A DNA stretch of 14,925 bases, from the NCBI GenBank assembly GCA_005882715.1, contig VBEI01000128.1, positions 1-14,925 on the forward strand. The letters run 5' to 3'. Positions 1-7,061 of the stretch are shown here, piece by piece. The translations under genes and the position numbers were made by a program. The DNA is from Chloroflexota bacterium. GTDB taxonomy: Bacteria > Chloroflexota > Dehalococcoidia > SM23-28-2 > RBG-16-64-32. Under the pieces are notes generated by a model. It saw only the letters and a program-made list of their open reading frames with translations. It had not been told where the DNA came from and ran no database searches. Position 1 is the first letter of the stretch, and the number at the start of each line of letters is the position of its first letter.

Positions 1-1
1 C

Positions 2-331
2 CTCATCGGCTGGGAGAAGGCCGCCGAGATCGCTTTCGGCGGGCGCACTCTCTCGGCCCAGCAAGCGCTCGAAGCCGGCCTCGTGAGCCAGGTCGTGGAC
101 CCCGATCAACTCATGCCAACAACTCGACAGCTCGCCGCCGAAATCGCCGCCAACGCCCCGCTCGCGGTGCAGGCCACAAAGCGTATGATGCGCCTCGGCC
201 TCGAGGAGACGTTCGAGGCGAATGTGCACCACGTCTTCCTCCAGCTCCTTCCGCTCTTCGGCTCCAAGGACTTCCGAGAGGGCGTCCAGGCGTTCGTCGA
301 GAAGCGTGAGCCTCAGTTCCAGGGCCGCTAG
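2..331 (+). CDS. Enoyl-CoA hydratase/isomerase family protein, C-terminal part (5' end outside window)
   Basis: The frame is open from the left edge to TAG at 329-331, so only about the last 109 residues are present. They match the C-terminal half of the crotonase fold: a segment with a 'GGRTLSAQQALEAGLV' pattern, then 'IAANAPLAVQATK', and near the end 'SKDFREGVQAFVEKR', the usual tail of enoyl-CoA hydratases. The catalytic acidic residues and oxyanion-hole region lie upstream of the window, so substrate and exact reaction (hydration of 2-enoyl-CoA in beta-oxidation, or a relative) cannot be fixed. The internal GTG at 83 should not be taken as the start, because conserved family sequence continues upstream of it. 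A methyltransferase gene starts 21 bases downstream on the same strand, so they may be co-transcribed. Confidence 0.88.
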   Translation, partial: LIGWEKAAEIAFGGRTLSAQQALEAGLVSQVVDPDQLMPTTRQLAAEIAANAPLAVQATKRMMRLGLEETFEANVHHVFLQLLPLFGSKDFREGVQAFVEKREPQFQGR

Positions 332-352
332 GTCGATCCTGACGACGGTTTC

Positions 353-1141
353 GTGACCCAACCCTCCACCCACTGGAACGCCGAGGTCTACGACCGCATC
401 GGCACGCCCATGCGCCGCTGGGCGCAGGCCGTCATCGACGACCTGCACCTTGGCGGCGACGAGACTATCTTGGACGCGGGCTGCGGCTCCGGCTCGGTGA
501 CGTTCGACCTGCTCGAGCGTCTGCCGCGCGGCCGCATCTACGCCGTCGATAGTTCGCCCGACATGATCTCGAAAATCACGCAGGCCATCGAGGAGCGGGG
601 CATTACAAACGTCATCCCCATCCGCGCGGATCTCACCGACTTCAAGCTGCCGGAGGAAGTGGACGTCGTCTTCTCGAACGCCGTCCTCCACTGGATCCCC
701 GATGACAATGCGCTCTTCGGCTGCCTCCTCCGCACGGCGAAGCCCGGCGGCCGCTTCCGCGCTCAGTGCGGCGGCGGCGCGAACATCGCGCGACTCATGG
801 CCGCCACGCACGCGGTCGAAGAACGCGAGCCCTATTCCCGGTATCTCGGTATGGCAGAGTTCCGGAAGTACCGCACGGCAGAAGAGGCGACGGCCGCCAT
901 GGAGCGCGCCGGCTGGACGGACGTGCGAGCGGAACTCTTCGACTCGCCCGTGCGCTTCGACAACACTGACGACGCCGCGCTTTACCTGCGGACAATCATC
1001 CTTCAGCGCCACGTCGCCGCCCTGCCGCCCGAGCACCAGCAGCCGTTCCTCGAGGCCGTCATCGCCGAGACGGTCCGCCGTTACGGCGAGCCGTTCACGG
1101 CGGACTACGTGCGCCTCGACCTTTGGGCGCGGAAGCCTTAG
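353..1141 (+). CDS. Class I SAM-dependent methyltransferase (trans-aconitate methyltransferase-like)
   Basis: A 262-residue cytoplasmic protein starting at GTG 353. It has the Rossmann-type methyltransferase core: motif I 'ILDAGCGSG' at residues 39-47, the acidic residue ending strand 2 at D66 ('IYAVDSSPDM'), an acidic motif II around D93 ('RADLTDF'), and 'VVFSNAVLHWIPD' at 105-117. The last block resembles the Tam (trans-aconitate 2-methyltransferase) group, as does the length. The C-terminal part (about 200-262) is the alpha-helical cap with a conserved 'DYVRLDLWARKP'-like end. Methyl transfer from S-adenosylmethionine is supported; the acceptor is not identifiable, and trans-aconitate is only the nearest named relative. 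No good Shine-Dalgarno sequence precedes the GTG. The next gene follows after 27 bases. Confidence 0.88.
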   Translation: MTQPSTHWNAEVYDRIGTPMRRWAQAVIDDLHLGGDETILDAGCGSGSVTFDLLERLPRGRIYAVDSSPDMISKITQAIEERGITNVIPIRADLTDFKLPEEVDVVFSNAVLHWIPDDNALFGCLLRTAKPGGRFRAQCGGGANIARLMAATHAVEEREPYSRYLGMAEFRKYRTAEEATAAMERAGWTDVRAELFDSPVRFDNTDDAALYLRTIILQRHVAALPPEHQQPFLEAVIAETVRRYGEPFTADYVRLDLWARKP

Positions 1142-1168
1142 GGTTGGGCCCATGCCGGAATCCGTGCA

Positions 1169-1792
1169 ATGACGTTCGCAAGCGGCGTGCTCACGCTCGA
1201 AGGAGCGCTAAATCTGCCGGAGCGAACGCCGGCTCCCGGGATCGTCGTCTGTCACCCGCACCCGATGTACGGCGGCGATATGCACAACAACGTTGTCGAC
1301 GCCGTTTGCCAGACGGCGGCCGCGGACGGCATCGTCGCACTGCGCTTCAACTTTCGCGGCGCCGGCGGCAGCGAAGGAACCTACGACAACGGTGTCGGTG
1401 AACAGGACGACGTCGGAGCCGCCCTCGCGTATCTGCGCGAGCTGCCGGAGGTTGACGGAGCTCGCGTCGCGCTTGCCGGCTACTCCTTCGGCGCCGCTAT
1501 CGCACTGCAGGCCGTGGACGAGCGGCTGAACGCTTTCATCGCAGTGTCGCTCCCGACGACGATGCCTCTCAAGGATGTGCGTGTCGCCTGCCCCGCGCTT
1601 TTCATCTCAGGCGACGAGGATGAATACTCGGATGCGGGCGAGTTGACCCGCTTGGTTCGCGGCCTCGGCTCGAAGGCGGAACTGAAGCTGCTTCCCGGCC
1701 TCGGCCACTTCTGGTTTGGCGTCGAGCGCGACCTTCAAGCGATCATCTCGCCGTTTCTCAGGGCGCATCTGCTTGGCGTCGCTTCGACGTAG
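1169..1792 (+). CDS. Alpha/beta hydrolase (dienelactone hydrolase-like, short form)
   Basis: A 207-residue alpha/beta hydrolase with no signal peptide. It has an 'HPHP' oxyanion-type segment at residues 29-32, the 'FRGAGGSEG' loop at 63-71, and the nucleophile elbow 'GYSFG' at 104-108 with S106 as predicted nucleophile. The acid is in 'SGDEDEYSD' (D149 or D151) and the catalytic histidine is H180 in 'GLGHFWFG'. The arrangement and small size fit the COG2945-like group of predicted esterases/acylhydrolases; the natural substrate is unknown. It lies 27 bases after the methyltransferase on the same strand. The start is ATG 1169, since the conserved N-terminal strand ('TLEGALNLPE') begins immediately after it. 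Confidence 0.85.
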   Translation: MTFASGVLTLEGALNLPERTPAPGIVVCHPHPMYGGDMHNNVVDAVCQTAAADGIVALRFNFRGAGGSEGTYDNGVGEQDDVGAALAYLRELPEVDGARVALAGYSFGAAIALQAVDERLNAFIAVSLPTTMPLKDVRVACPALFISGDEDEYSDAGELTRLVRGLGSKAELKLLPGLGHFWFGVERDLQAIISPFLRAHLLGVAST

Positions 1793-1806
1793 AGCCTCCA
1801 ACGCGC

Positions 1807-1812
1807 TACACT
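1807..1812 (+). promoter_or_regulatory. Possible -10 element before the CDGSH gene
   Basis: TACACT fits the TANNNT -10 pattern and ends 9 bases before GTG 1822. No convincing -35 is seen; TTCGAC at 1783-1788, 18 bases upstream, is only loosely similar. The gene could simply be co-transcribed with the hydrolase 29 bases upstream. Confidence 0.25.
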
Positions 1813-1821
1813 GGCTGCGCC

Positions 1822-2085
1822 GTGCTCGAAGACGAAAGCACTCCCGTGACGATCCTCGTACGCCGCAACGGCCCCTACCGCGTCTACGGCCCCGCGAAGC
1901 TGGTCGATCAAGACGGCAACGAGTTCGAAGTCCCGCCCGGCGACTGGTTCACCCTCTGCCGCTGCGGAGAGTCCGAGAACAAGCCTTTCTGCGATAGCAC
2001 CCACAAGCAGATCGATTTCCGCCCGGAGACCTGCGTGCGGATGGAAGGCATCGCCTCGGCTGAAGACGCTTCTCGGTTATCCTGA
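1822..2085 (+). CDS. CDGSH-type iron-sulfur domain protein
   Basis: An 87-residue small soluble protein. Residues 46-61 carry the 3Cys-1His ligand set of the CDGSH (mitoNEET-type) 2Fe-2S family: C46-x-C48, S51, P55, C57 and H61, in the pattern CxCx2Sx3PxCDxTH. The family glycine after C57-D58 is replaced by serine (CDST instead of CDGT), while all four cluster ligands are kept. The region before it ('GPYRVYGP.KLVDQDGNEFEVPPGDWFTLCRCG') is typical of the bacterial single-domain members. Function is presumably electron or cluster transfer; partners are unknown. The start is GTG 1822; an in-frame GTG at 1846 would give a product beginning 'MTILVRRNGPY' and is an equally plausible start. Confidence 0.87.
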   Translation: MLEDESTPVTILVRRNGPYRVYGPAKLVDQDGNEFEVPPGDWFTLCRCGESENKPFCDSTHKQIDFRPETCVRMEGIASAEDASRLS

Positions 2086-2113
2086 CGTACCCCGACCGAG
2101 CGAACGAACGCTA

Positions 2114-2527
2114 CTAAAGTTCTCCCCAGCTCGACACCCGCTCCGCCGTCACGCTGATCACCGGCCGTCCTTCGAGGGCCATCTCAAGGTATTGCGGGTA
2201 TTTCTCGCGTAGCGCCGTCAACGCCCGTCCGTGTTCCGGTCCGCGGTCGAGCACGGCCGCAGTCCCCTGAACAAGCACCCAAGCGAGGCGCGACCAGTCT
2301 TCGTCGTAGCGGTCGAGGACCAGCGCGACCCGCGGGTTCTCCTCGATGTTGCGCAGGCGCTTTAGCCGGAGCGAGCGCTTGGGCTTCTCGTCGATCGCGA
2401 TATAGATGCGGCGGTTCAGGTAGGCGAAGCACACCGGAACGACGTGCGGACGTCCATTGGCATCCGCCGTAGCCAGATGAGCGACGCGCTGGGACTCGGT
2501 GAAGCGAACTTGATCATCCGAAAACAT
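2114..2527 (-). CDS. PPOX-class split-barrel protein, probable F420-dependent (Rv0121 family)
   Basis: A 137-residue single-domain split beta-barrel flavin/deazaflavin-binding protein. The N-terminal block 'RVAHLATADANGRPHVVPVCF' with basic 'DEKPKRSLRLKRLRNIEENPRVAL' and 'DRYDEDWSRLAWV' are the hallmarks of the TIGR03668/Rv0121c group within the pyridoxamine 5'-phosphate oxidase superfamily, which is assigned to F420 rather than FMN. A redox role with coenzyme F420 is therefore likely; the substrate is unknown. It is the last gene of the lepB-pyrE run, starting 19 bases after the pyrE stop, and converges with the CDGSH gene across a 28-base gap that holds no obvious terminator hairpin. Confidence 0.87.
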   Translation of the reverse strand: MFSDDQVRFTESQRVAHLATADANGRPHVVPVCFAYLNRRIYIAIDEKPKRSLRLKRLRNIEENPRVALVLDRYDEDWSRLAWVLVQGTAAVLDRGPEHGRALTALREKYPQYLEMALEGRPVISVTAERVSSWGEL

Positions 2528-2546
2528 GGCGATCTAGCGCGGGCTA

Positions 2547-3119
2547 CTAGGTGATTGTCAGGGGAACGTTCTTAGCGCAAAGCGGGCATTGCCCCGCCTG
2601 ATACGAAGGCAAATCGACTGTCATGCAGGCGAAAAACGGCACGCCAAAATCAGCCGTTCCGCCGGTACGGTCGACCAGCACCGCGACACCGACTATGTCT
2701 CCCCCCATATCGCGCACGGCTGCGAGCACCTCACGGACGCTTCCCCCCGTGGTTAAGACGTCGTCCACTACCAGCACCCGCTCGCCGGGAGCGATCATGA
2801 ATCCTCGCTGAAAGGCCCGGCCACCGCCGTTCAGCTGCTCGGCGAAGATGCTCCGGACGCGGAGGAGCCTCGCCACCTCGTAACTAATGATGATGCCGCC
2901 GGTTGTTGGACCAGCGATCAGCTCCGGAAGGAAGGGTCGCGCCCAATCGGCGATCATGCGACAGAGCGCTTCCGTCTGCGCCGGTTGTTCAAGCAGCCTG
3001 AACTTTTCGATGTATAAAGACGAGTGCTTGCCGGAAGTCAGCTGGAAGTGTCCGTCCAGCATCGCTGTGGCATCCCGGAGCAGCCGTTCCGCGTCTGTCG
3101 GCTCGCCGCCGGCTGTCAT
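2547..3119 (-). CDS. pyrE: Orotate phosphoribosyltransferase
   Basis: A 190-residue PRTase that transfers the phosphoribosyl group of PRPP to orotate, giving OMP in de novo pyrimidine synthesis. The PRPP-binding motif is 'VLVVDDVLTTGGS' at residues 115-127, with the acidic pair D119-D120. Residues 28-40 ('LTSGKHSSLYIEK') form the orotate/PRPP N-terminal loop and 70-77 carry 'GPTTGGII'. The C-terminus carries 'GQCPLCAKNVPL', which is characteristic of the Thermus-type PyrE subfamily. Its ATG follows the lepB stop with no spacer (TAG-ATG), which suggests translational coupling and one transcript with lepB. The start is well supported because the hood helix 'DAERLLRDATAMLDGHFQL' begins at residue 9. 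Confidence 0.95.
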   Translation of the reverse strand: MTAGGEPTDAERLLRDATAMLDGHFQLTSGKHSSLYIEKFRLLEQPAQTEALCRMIADWARPFLPELIAGPTTGGIIISYEVARLLRVRSIFAEQLNGGGRAFQRGFMIAPGERVLVVDDVLTTGGSVREVLAAVRDMGGDIVGVAVLVDRTGGTADFGVPFFACMTVDLPSYQAGQCPLCAKNVPLTIT

Positions 3120-4148
3120 CTACTGCTCGGCCGAGGCCTTGTCCGCGATGCCGACAGAGTGGTTTGGGGCAAGGTCCAGCTCAGGCTCGCCGTGATGCCA
3201 GTAGGTGATCAGCGCTTTACCGACGATATTCTCCTTCGGCACCAGCCAGCCCTGACGAGAATCGCTGCTGTTCTGCCGGTTATCGCCCAGCACAAAATAG
3301 CAATCGTTCGAGCCGCACGTCTGGCGAGATTCAGCCGTGCCTGCCTTGGGCACTGTCCATGTGCACGTCTGCGTGCAGCCCGTGGTCCCTAGGATGTACG
3401 ACTCCTTGAGAGCGGCGCCGTTGACCTTCACTTCGCTGCTCGCCTCGTTGATCTCCACCGTGTCCCCCGGCAGCCCGATTATGCGCTTAATGAAGTCGCG
3501 GTCAGGGCTTGTGGGCGCGCGGAAGACAATCACGTCGCCCCTGTCCGGTGCGCCCCAGAGGTAGTGGAGTGAGTCGTCTCCGGCATCGAAGAACGGGAGG
3601 AAGTTGAGGAAGCTGAGGTCTACCTGAGCATAGGTGAGCTTATTCACGATGAGATATTCGCCGTCCGAGAGGCTGGGGTCCATGCTGTGCCCTTCGACCT
3701 TGAAGTTCTGGAAGGAAGCGCGCACCGCGAGGAAGATCAGAGCCGCCAACAGCAGCGTCTCCGCAACCTCTCGAAACGTTACAAGCCAACGCCTCTGTCC
3801 GCGCGGGACAGCGATCGCTTCTTGCGCCAGCGAGCCCTCGACGCGCGCCACCGGACTCGAATGTGGTCGCGGGTAGGGTTGAGGGTACAAGGCCGGTTGT
3901 GGCTGTGCGGAGTACGGCGCCGCAGGGGGTGACTCCCACCATGTGGCGTCGTCCCAGGTGTCTCGGTGACCTGCCGGCAATGCAGATGGCGTCCATTCCG
4001 CCGCAATATCGTCGTTTCCGTCGGAGCGGCGCTGAGCTGTCGAGTGAGGTTCTTCCCAGGGCGTCAAAAGCGGGTCGAAATCGGGCTGAGAACCAGAATC
4101 TGCCTCAACACCGTCGCCCGCTGCATCCTCTTCTTCGTATGTCGTCAT
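3120..4148 (-). CDS. lepB: Signal peptidase I with long disordered cytoplasmic N-terminus
   Basis: A 342-residue type I signal peptidase that removes signal peptides from exported proteins at the outer face of the membrane. Residues 1-120 are acidic, then Pro/Tyr/Gln-rich, and look disordered; most bacterial enzymes have a much shorter leader. A single membrane anchor lies at about 128-146. Box B 'GHSMDPSL' holds the catalytic Ser155, box D 'RDFIKRIIGLPGD' holds the general-base Lys221, and box E 'GDNRQNSSDSR' lies at 288-298. Between boxes D and E sit four cysteines (258, 262, 278, 283) in the exported domain, which could form two disulfides. A perfect TATAAT lies 12 bases upstream of the ATG. 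The gene is divergent from the ECF sigma gene and directly coupled to pyrE. Confidence 0.95.
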   Translation of the reverse strand: MTTYEEEDAAGDGVEADSGSQPDFDPLLTPWEEPHSTAQRRSDGNDDIAAEWTPSALPAGHRDTWDDATWWESPPAAPYSAQPQPALYPQPYPRPHSSPVARVEGSLAQEAIAVPRGQRRWLVTFREVAETLLLAALIFLAVRASFQNFKVEGHSMDPSLSDGEYLIVNKLTYAQVDLSFLNFLPFFDAGDDSLHYLWGAPDRGDVIVFRAPTSPDRDFIKRIIGLPGDTVEINEASSEVKVNGAALKESYILGTTGCTQTCTWTVPKAGTAESRQTCGSNDCYFVLGDNRQNSSDSRQGWLVPKENIVGKALITYWHHGEPELDLAPNHSVGIADKASAEQ

Positions 4149-4160
4149 TCGTGCCGCTTC

Positions 4161-4166
4161 ATTATA
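4161..4166 (-). promoter_or_regulatory. -10 element of the lepB-pyrE promoter
   Basis: On the minus strand this reads TATAAT, a perfect -10 consensus, ending 12 bases before the lepB ATG, which itself has no Shine-Dalgarno sequence. The transcript would therefore have a very short leader. The sequence 18 bases upstream on that strand, TTATCT, is a weak -35. Confidence 0.5.
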
Positions 4167-4280
4167 AGGCCGTATCGCTCACTCAGATAAGACGTAACCT
4201 TCGCACAGCTGTTTCGTTTTGTTAGCGATCTCTCCTGCCGAACCTAGGGCACGCAACTGTAACCCCGGATGAGTCGCCTG

Positions 4281-4286
4281 TAGAAT
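4281..4286 (+). promoter_or_regulatory. Possible -10 element at the ECF sigma gene start
   Basis: TAGAAT overlaps the annotated ATG 4285 and lies 10 bases before an in-frame GTG at 4297. If it is the real -10, the message would start near 4293 and translation would use GTG 4297. The hexamer 17 bases upstream (4258-4263, TGTAAC) is a poor housekeeping -35 and resembles an ECF -35, but no CGTC-type -10 stands at the right distance from it. Confidence 0.35.
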
Positions 4287-4929
4287 GGCGCTAGGGGTGG
4301 GCGCCGACTTCGACGAACCGGACTTAATCGCCCGTAGCAGGCAGGGCGAGCTCGCAGCCTTCAACGTACTCGTCGAACGCTACCAGCGCCCTCTATACAA
4401 CCTCTGCCTGCGCATGTTGGTATCTTCCGAAGCAGCCGAAGACGCCACCCAGGAAGCGTTCATCGCGGCGTATCGTGCGATCGATCGCTTCCGAGGAGGC
4501 GCCGCCGCGCCTGGCCGACCTGCGGGCTTCCGCGCGTGGCTGTTCCGCATCGGCGTCAACGCATGCTACGACGAACTGCGACGGCGTCGCGCACGCCCGG
4601 CGGCATCCCTCGACCAGCCCCGCGGCGAGAGCGGACGCGCGTGGGACATCGAGAATCCCGGTCCAGCGCTGGAGGAAATCGCGGAGACGGCCGAGCTAGG
4701 CAGGGCGATCCAAGAAGCGCTCAGGGTGCTGCCCACAGACCAGCGGCTGGCGATCGTCCTCTGTGACGTTCAGGGCCTCGACTACGCCGAAATCGCGCAG
4801 GTAATGGGCGTCTCTCTCGGCACGGTCAAGTCGCGCATTAACCGCGCCCGCTCCCGGCTGCGAGCCCTCCTCCTTTCCCGCGGGGAACTTTTGCCGTCTC
4901 GCTTCCGTCAAACTAGTGAGGACAGATGA
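4285..4929 (+). CDS. ECF-family RNA polymerase sigma factor (RpoE-like)
   Basis: A 214-residue two-domain sigma-70 family protein. The sigma-2 domain spans about residues 24-95, with 'AAEDATQEAFIAAYRAIDRFRG' as the core-binding and -10 recognition region and 'AWLFRIGVNACYDELRRRR' following. The sigma-4 domain spans about 142-197, with 'LPTDQRLAIVLCDVQGLDYAEIAQ' and the recognition helix 'GTVKSRINRARSRLR'. There is no sigma-3 domain, hence ECF. It directs RNA polymerase to a specific regulon, and is presumably held by the zinc-finger anti-sigma encoded 3 bases downstream. The start is uncertain: ATG 4285 gives the full frame, but GTG 4297 suits the -10-like TAGAAT. The gene is divergent from lepB. 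Confidence 0.92.
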   Translation: MALGVGADFDEPDLIARSRQGELAAFNVLVERYQRPLYNLCLRMLVSSEAAEDATQEAFIAAYRAIDRFRGGAAAPGRPAGFRAWLFRIGVNACYDELRRRRARPAASLDQPRGESGRAWDIENPGPALEEIAETAELGRAIQEALRVLPTDQRLAIVLCDVQGLDYAEIAQVMGVSLGTVKSRINRARSRLRALLLSRGELLPSRFRQTSEDR

Positions 4930-4932
4930 CCC

Positions 4933-5880
4933 ATGCTCTGGCTCAGTAAGCACGCACGCCTCCGCAACAACCTCTCGCCGTATATCGACGGGCGCCTGAC
5001 CGCGTCCCAGGCTACGGCGCTCAAGGCGCATCTTGCCGTGTGTGAGACCTGCAGCCGCGAACTCGACGAGCTTCGTGCGACGGCGACGGCCCTGAATGAG
5101 CTGCCCCAGGCGGAGGCACCTCGTTCCTTCGCGATCACGCCGGAAATGCTCGAGCGCAAGGCCGCGGCCGGGGCGCGACCCACCCCCGCGCTTGGCGTGG
5201 GAATGCGTCTTGCCGGCGCGGCTGTGGCAGTGGTGCTGGCTGTCGTCCTCGTCGGCGATCTCACGGTCGGTGGGGGCGGAGGCGCATCGCGGGAAGCCGG
5301 GAGCCAGCCTGCCGAGGAGTCGCGGCTAGCCCAGATCCCCGGCGCCACGGATACATCAAAGAGCGGCGAGTCCGGCGCCTATGCGCAGCCAAGCGGCAAC
5401 GCCGACTCTTCGACCTCGCAATCGAATGCGCGTGCTGCAGCGCCGTGCGCGCCCGCCGGGGTGCCAGCGGCCACCGGTAGCGCCGCAGGCGGGGCAGCCG
5501 GCGGTGCCGGTGGCCCGGCAAGCGGGGGCGGTACCAGTGGCGGGAATGGCTCCATCGAGACTCCGGCCGGGACCGCACCGCCCGAGCCGGCACCAACCTC
5601 TACTCCGAGCCCCCAATCCCCCAATATTGCCGCGACCTGTGGCGACGCGTCCGGCAGCGTCGTGGCGCCAGTCGCGCCTACGACCGCCTCACCTAGCGCG
5701 GCTGACACTCGCCTCGGCGCGGCGGGTAACGCAGCGACGACTCCCGCCGCCTCCGAATCCAATGAGGATGGCGGTGCCTCAACCCTGCGTGTAGCGGAAA
5801 TCGTGCTCGCAGCAACACTCCTCGCGATCATGTCAGGTATTGTGCTCGAAGCTGCTCTCAGGCGGCGACGGATTGCCTGA
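4933..5880 (+). CDS. Zinc-finger (ZAS/HC2) anti-sigma factor with two predicted membrane spans
   Basis: A 315-residue protein. The N-terminal cytoplasmic domain contains the ZAS signature H33-x3-C37-x2-C40 in 'AHLAVCETCSRELDELRA', which binds zinc and the cognate sigma factor. TM1 covers about residues 90-110. Residues 111-284 are a long Gly/Ala/Ser/Pro/Thr-rich low-complexity segment with only two cysteines (172 and 236). A second membrane span lies at about 287-308, followed by a basic 'LRRRRIA' tail. The topology should be cytoplasmic at both ends with the low-complexity loop outside. It begins 3 bases after the sigma stop with GAGGA 10 bases before the ATG, so the pair is co-translated. 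By family knowledge it sequesters the upstream sigma at the membrane until a signal releases it; what the exterior loop senses is not visible. Confidence 0.88.
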   Translation: MLWLSKHARLRNNLSPYIDGRLTASQATALKAHLAVCETCSRELDELRATATALNELPQAEAPRSFAITPEMLERKAAAGARPTPALGVGMRLAGAAVAVVLAVVLVGDLTVGGGGGASREAGSQPAEESRLAQIPGATDTSKSGESGAYAQPSGNADSSTSQSNARAAAPCAPAGVPAATGSAAGGAAGGAGGPASGGGTSGGNGSIETPAGTAPPEPAPTSTPSPQSPNIAATCGDASGSVVAPVAPTTASPSAADTRLGAAGNAATTPAASESNEDGGASTLRVAEIVLAATLLAIMSGIVLEAALRRRRIA

Positions 5881-5884
5881 ATAC

Positions 5885-5926
5885 GGAACTTTATTGTCGA
5901 AACTCGCGCCTCTACGGTTAGATAAT
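5885..5926 (+). promoter_or_regulatory. Candidate promoter region for the SIMPL lipoprotein gene
   Basis: Two readings are possible. GGAAC at 5885-5889 is a textbook ECF -35, but 17 bases later only CGCC (5907-5910) stands where CGTC would be expected. Alternatively TTGTCG at 5894-5899 faces the AT-rich TTAGATAAT at 5918-5926 for the housekeeping sigma, with loose spacing. Either would give the SIMPL gene its own transcript besides read-through from the anti-sigma gene. Confidence 0.3.
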
Positions 5927-5952
5927 CCACCAAGGGCAGCAGGAGGCAGAAA

Positions 5953-6936
5953 ATGAACATGCGCTATCTGGTCGGCACAATGGGGGTGCTGATTCTGGTC
6001 GGGGCGGCACTCGCGTGCGGAGGCGATGGCGGCGGCAAGCTCTCCGGCGTCCGCACACAAAAAGGTCTTTCCGTGGCAGCGCTCACCGAGGGTCTTACGG
6101 CGAGCCAGCCCAATACCTCCGGACGCGGAGCAGCCGTTCCTGCTGAGAAGCGGTCCGGCAATGGGACGGCTCAGTCGGCCACCGGCTACGATTCGAGCAA
6201 CGCCGCTGGCATCGCCGGACCGAATGCTCGCATGCCGCTGCTGCAGCAGAGCAATGACGGAATCACCGTGCAGGGCTTCGGCTCCGCCAGCGCGGATGCC
6301 GACAGCGCGGTTGTGGAGTTCTACTTCAGTCGCAACGGACCCGGTACCGATACTGGTACGCGTCAAATAGAACCGGGCGTTAACGGTTCGGCCGGTGTGC
6401 CTGAGCCGGCCGCTCCCAATCTCCAAGAGGTTGCGCCGATCACCGAAGCGGACCTGCAGCCGGTCATCGATGCCATCGTTGGCGCGGGAGTCCCCCGCCA
6501 AGATGTCGAGTTCATCGGGCAGTCGTATTTCGACAAGTTCTCCAGCAGCGCGACCCTGCGCGCAAAGGTCGGCAACGTGGATGCTGTAGACGGTGTAGTC
6601 AAATCCAGCAATGATGCCGCCGCCGGCCTGGCAGGCGTCGTTCTCAACTCCACGAACGTTTCCTACACCGTCAAGGACTGCACGGCGCTGGAAGAGGCGG
6701 CGATGCGCGTCGCGGTGGAGGACGCGAAGGAGCGCTCGGCGGTGTTCGCGCGCTCGCTAGGGGTCGGCGTTGGCGCTGTCATTGGCGCATCCAATTACTC
6801 CTACTTCGGCGGCACGCCATGCGACCCGGGCGTCTACCCGGGCCCGTACCCGCTGGCCGGCATAGCCTACGCCCAGGGCCAGCCGCGCCAGGTACAGGTG
6901 ATCGCCAATATCAGTGTTACCTACGCGATTCAATAG
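5953..6936 (+). CDS. SIMPL-domain (DUF541) lipoprotein
   Basis: A 327-residue exported protein. Residues 5-21 are a hydrophobic signal segment ending in 'AALA' before C22, which fits the lipoprotein signal-peptidase II pattern, so it is predicted to be membrane-anchored through a lipidated cysteine. Residues 23-100 are a low-complexity linker. The SIMPL domain starts at 'GITVQGFGSASADADSAVVEF' (103-123) and runs to the end, with the typical '...QVIANISVTYAI' final strand. An AGGAGG Shine-Dalgarno stands 7 bases before the ATG. Related SIMPL/OmpW-type proteins are periplasmic or surface proteins of unclear biochemical function, often linked to envelope stress. Its place behind an ECF sigma and anti-sigma fits that idea, but this is inference from context. 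Confidence 0.86.
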   Translation: MNMRYLVGTMGVLILVGAALACGGDGGGKLSGVRTQKGLSVAALTEGLTASQPNTSGRGAAVPAEKRSGNGTAQSATGYDSSNAAGIAGPNARMPLLQQSNDGITVQGFGSASADADSAVVEFYFSRNGPGTDTGTRQIEPGVNGSAGVPEPAAPNLQEVAPITEADLQPVIDAIVGAGVPRQDVEFIGQSYFDKFSSSATLRAKVGNVDAVDGVVKSSNDAAAGLAGVVLNSTNVSYTVKDCTALEEAAMRVAVEDAKERSAVFARSLGVGVGAVIGASNYSYFGGTPCDPGVYPGPYPLAGIAYAQGQPRQVQVIANISVTYAIQ

Positions 6937-6962
6937 ACATCGCCCGGTCCAATCCCGCCGAT

Positions 6963-6988
6963 AGGGCGCCTATTCCTCTGGGCGCCCT
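6963..6988 (+). terminator. Hairpin downstream of the SIMPL gene
   Basis: AGGGCGCC (6963-6970) pairs perfectly with GGCGCCCT (6981-6988) around a 10-base loop, starting 27 bases after the SIMPL stop. No run of T follows on the + strand, so it may act as a mRNA 3'-end stabiliser or rho-assisted stop rather than a classical intrinsic terminator. Confidence 0.4.
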
Positions 6989-7026
6989 GCTCGATCTGTG
7001 CGGAATTGCCGGACGACCGATCTTCT

Positions 7027-7061
7027 GAAAAGAAGCGGGCCCGCGCTAGAGAGCGCGGGCC
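7027..7061 (-). terminator. Intrinsic terminator of the second ECF sigma operon
   Basis: Perfect 10-bp stem: 7038-7047 (GGCCCGCGCT) with 7052-7061 (AGCGCGGGCC) and a 4-base loop. Read on the minus strand, the stem is followed by CGCTTCTTTTC (7037 down to 7027), a T-rich tail, 52 bases after the stop of the Gly/Asn-rich protein gene. Read on the + strand the stem is preceded by A-rich sequence but not followed by T, so it serves the minus-strand transcript better. Confidence 0.65.

Noticed and set aside
83..331. GTG 83 as start of a short separate gene
   Set aside because: Crotonase-family sequence continues in frame upstream to the window edge, so this is an internal codon of a truncated gene.
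5379..5960. 193-codon minus-strand frame opposite the anti-sigma gene
   Set aside because: Low-complexity antisense shadow of the Ala/Gly/Pro-rich loop; no recognisable domain and it overlaps the well-supported sigma/anti-sigma pair.
5833..6501. 222-codon minus-strand frame opposite the SIMPL gene
   Set aside because: No domain recognised, spans the promoter region and start of a lipoprotein gene with a strong ribosome site.
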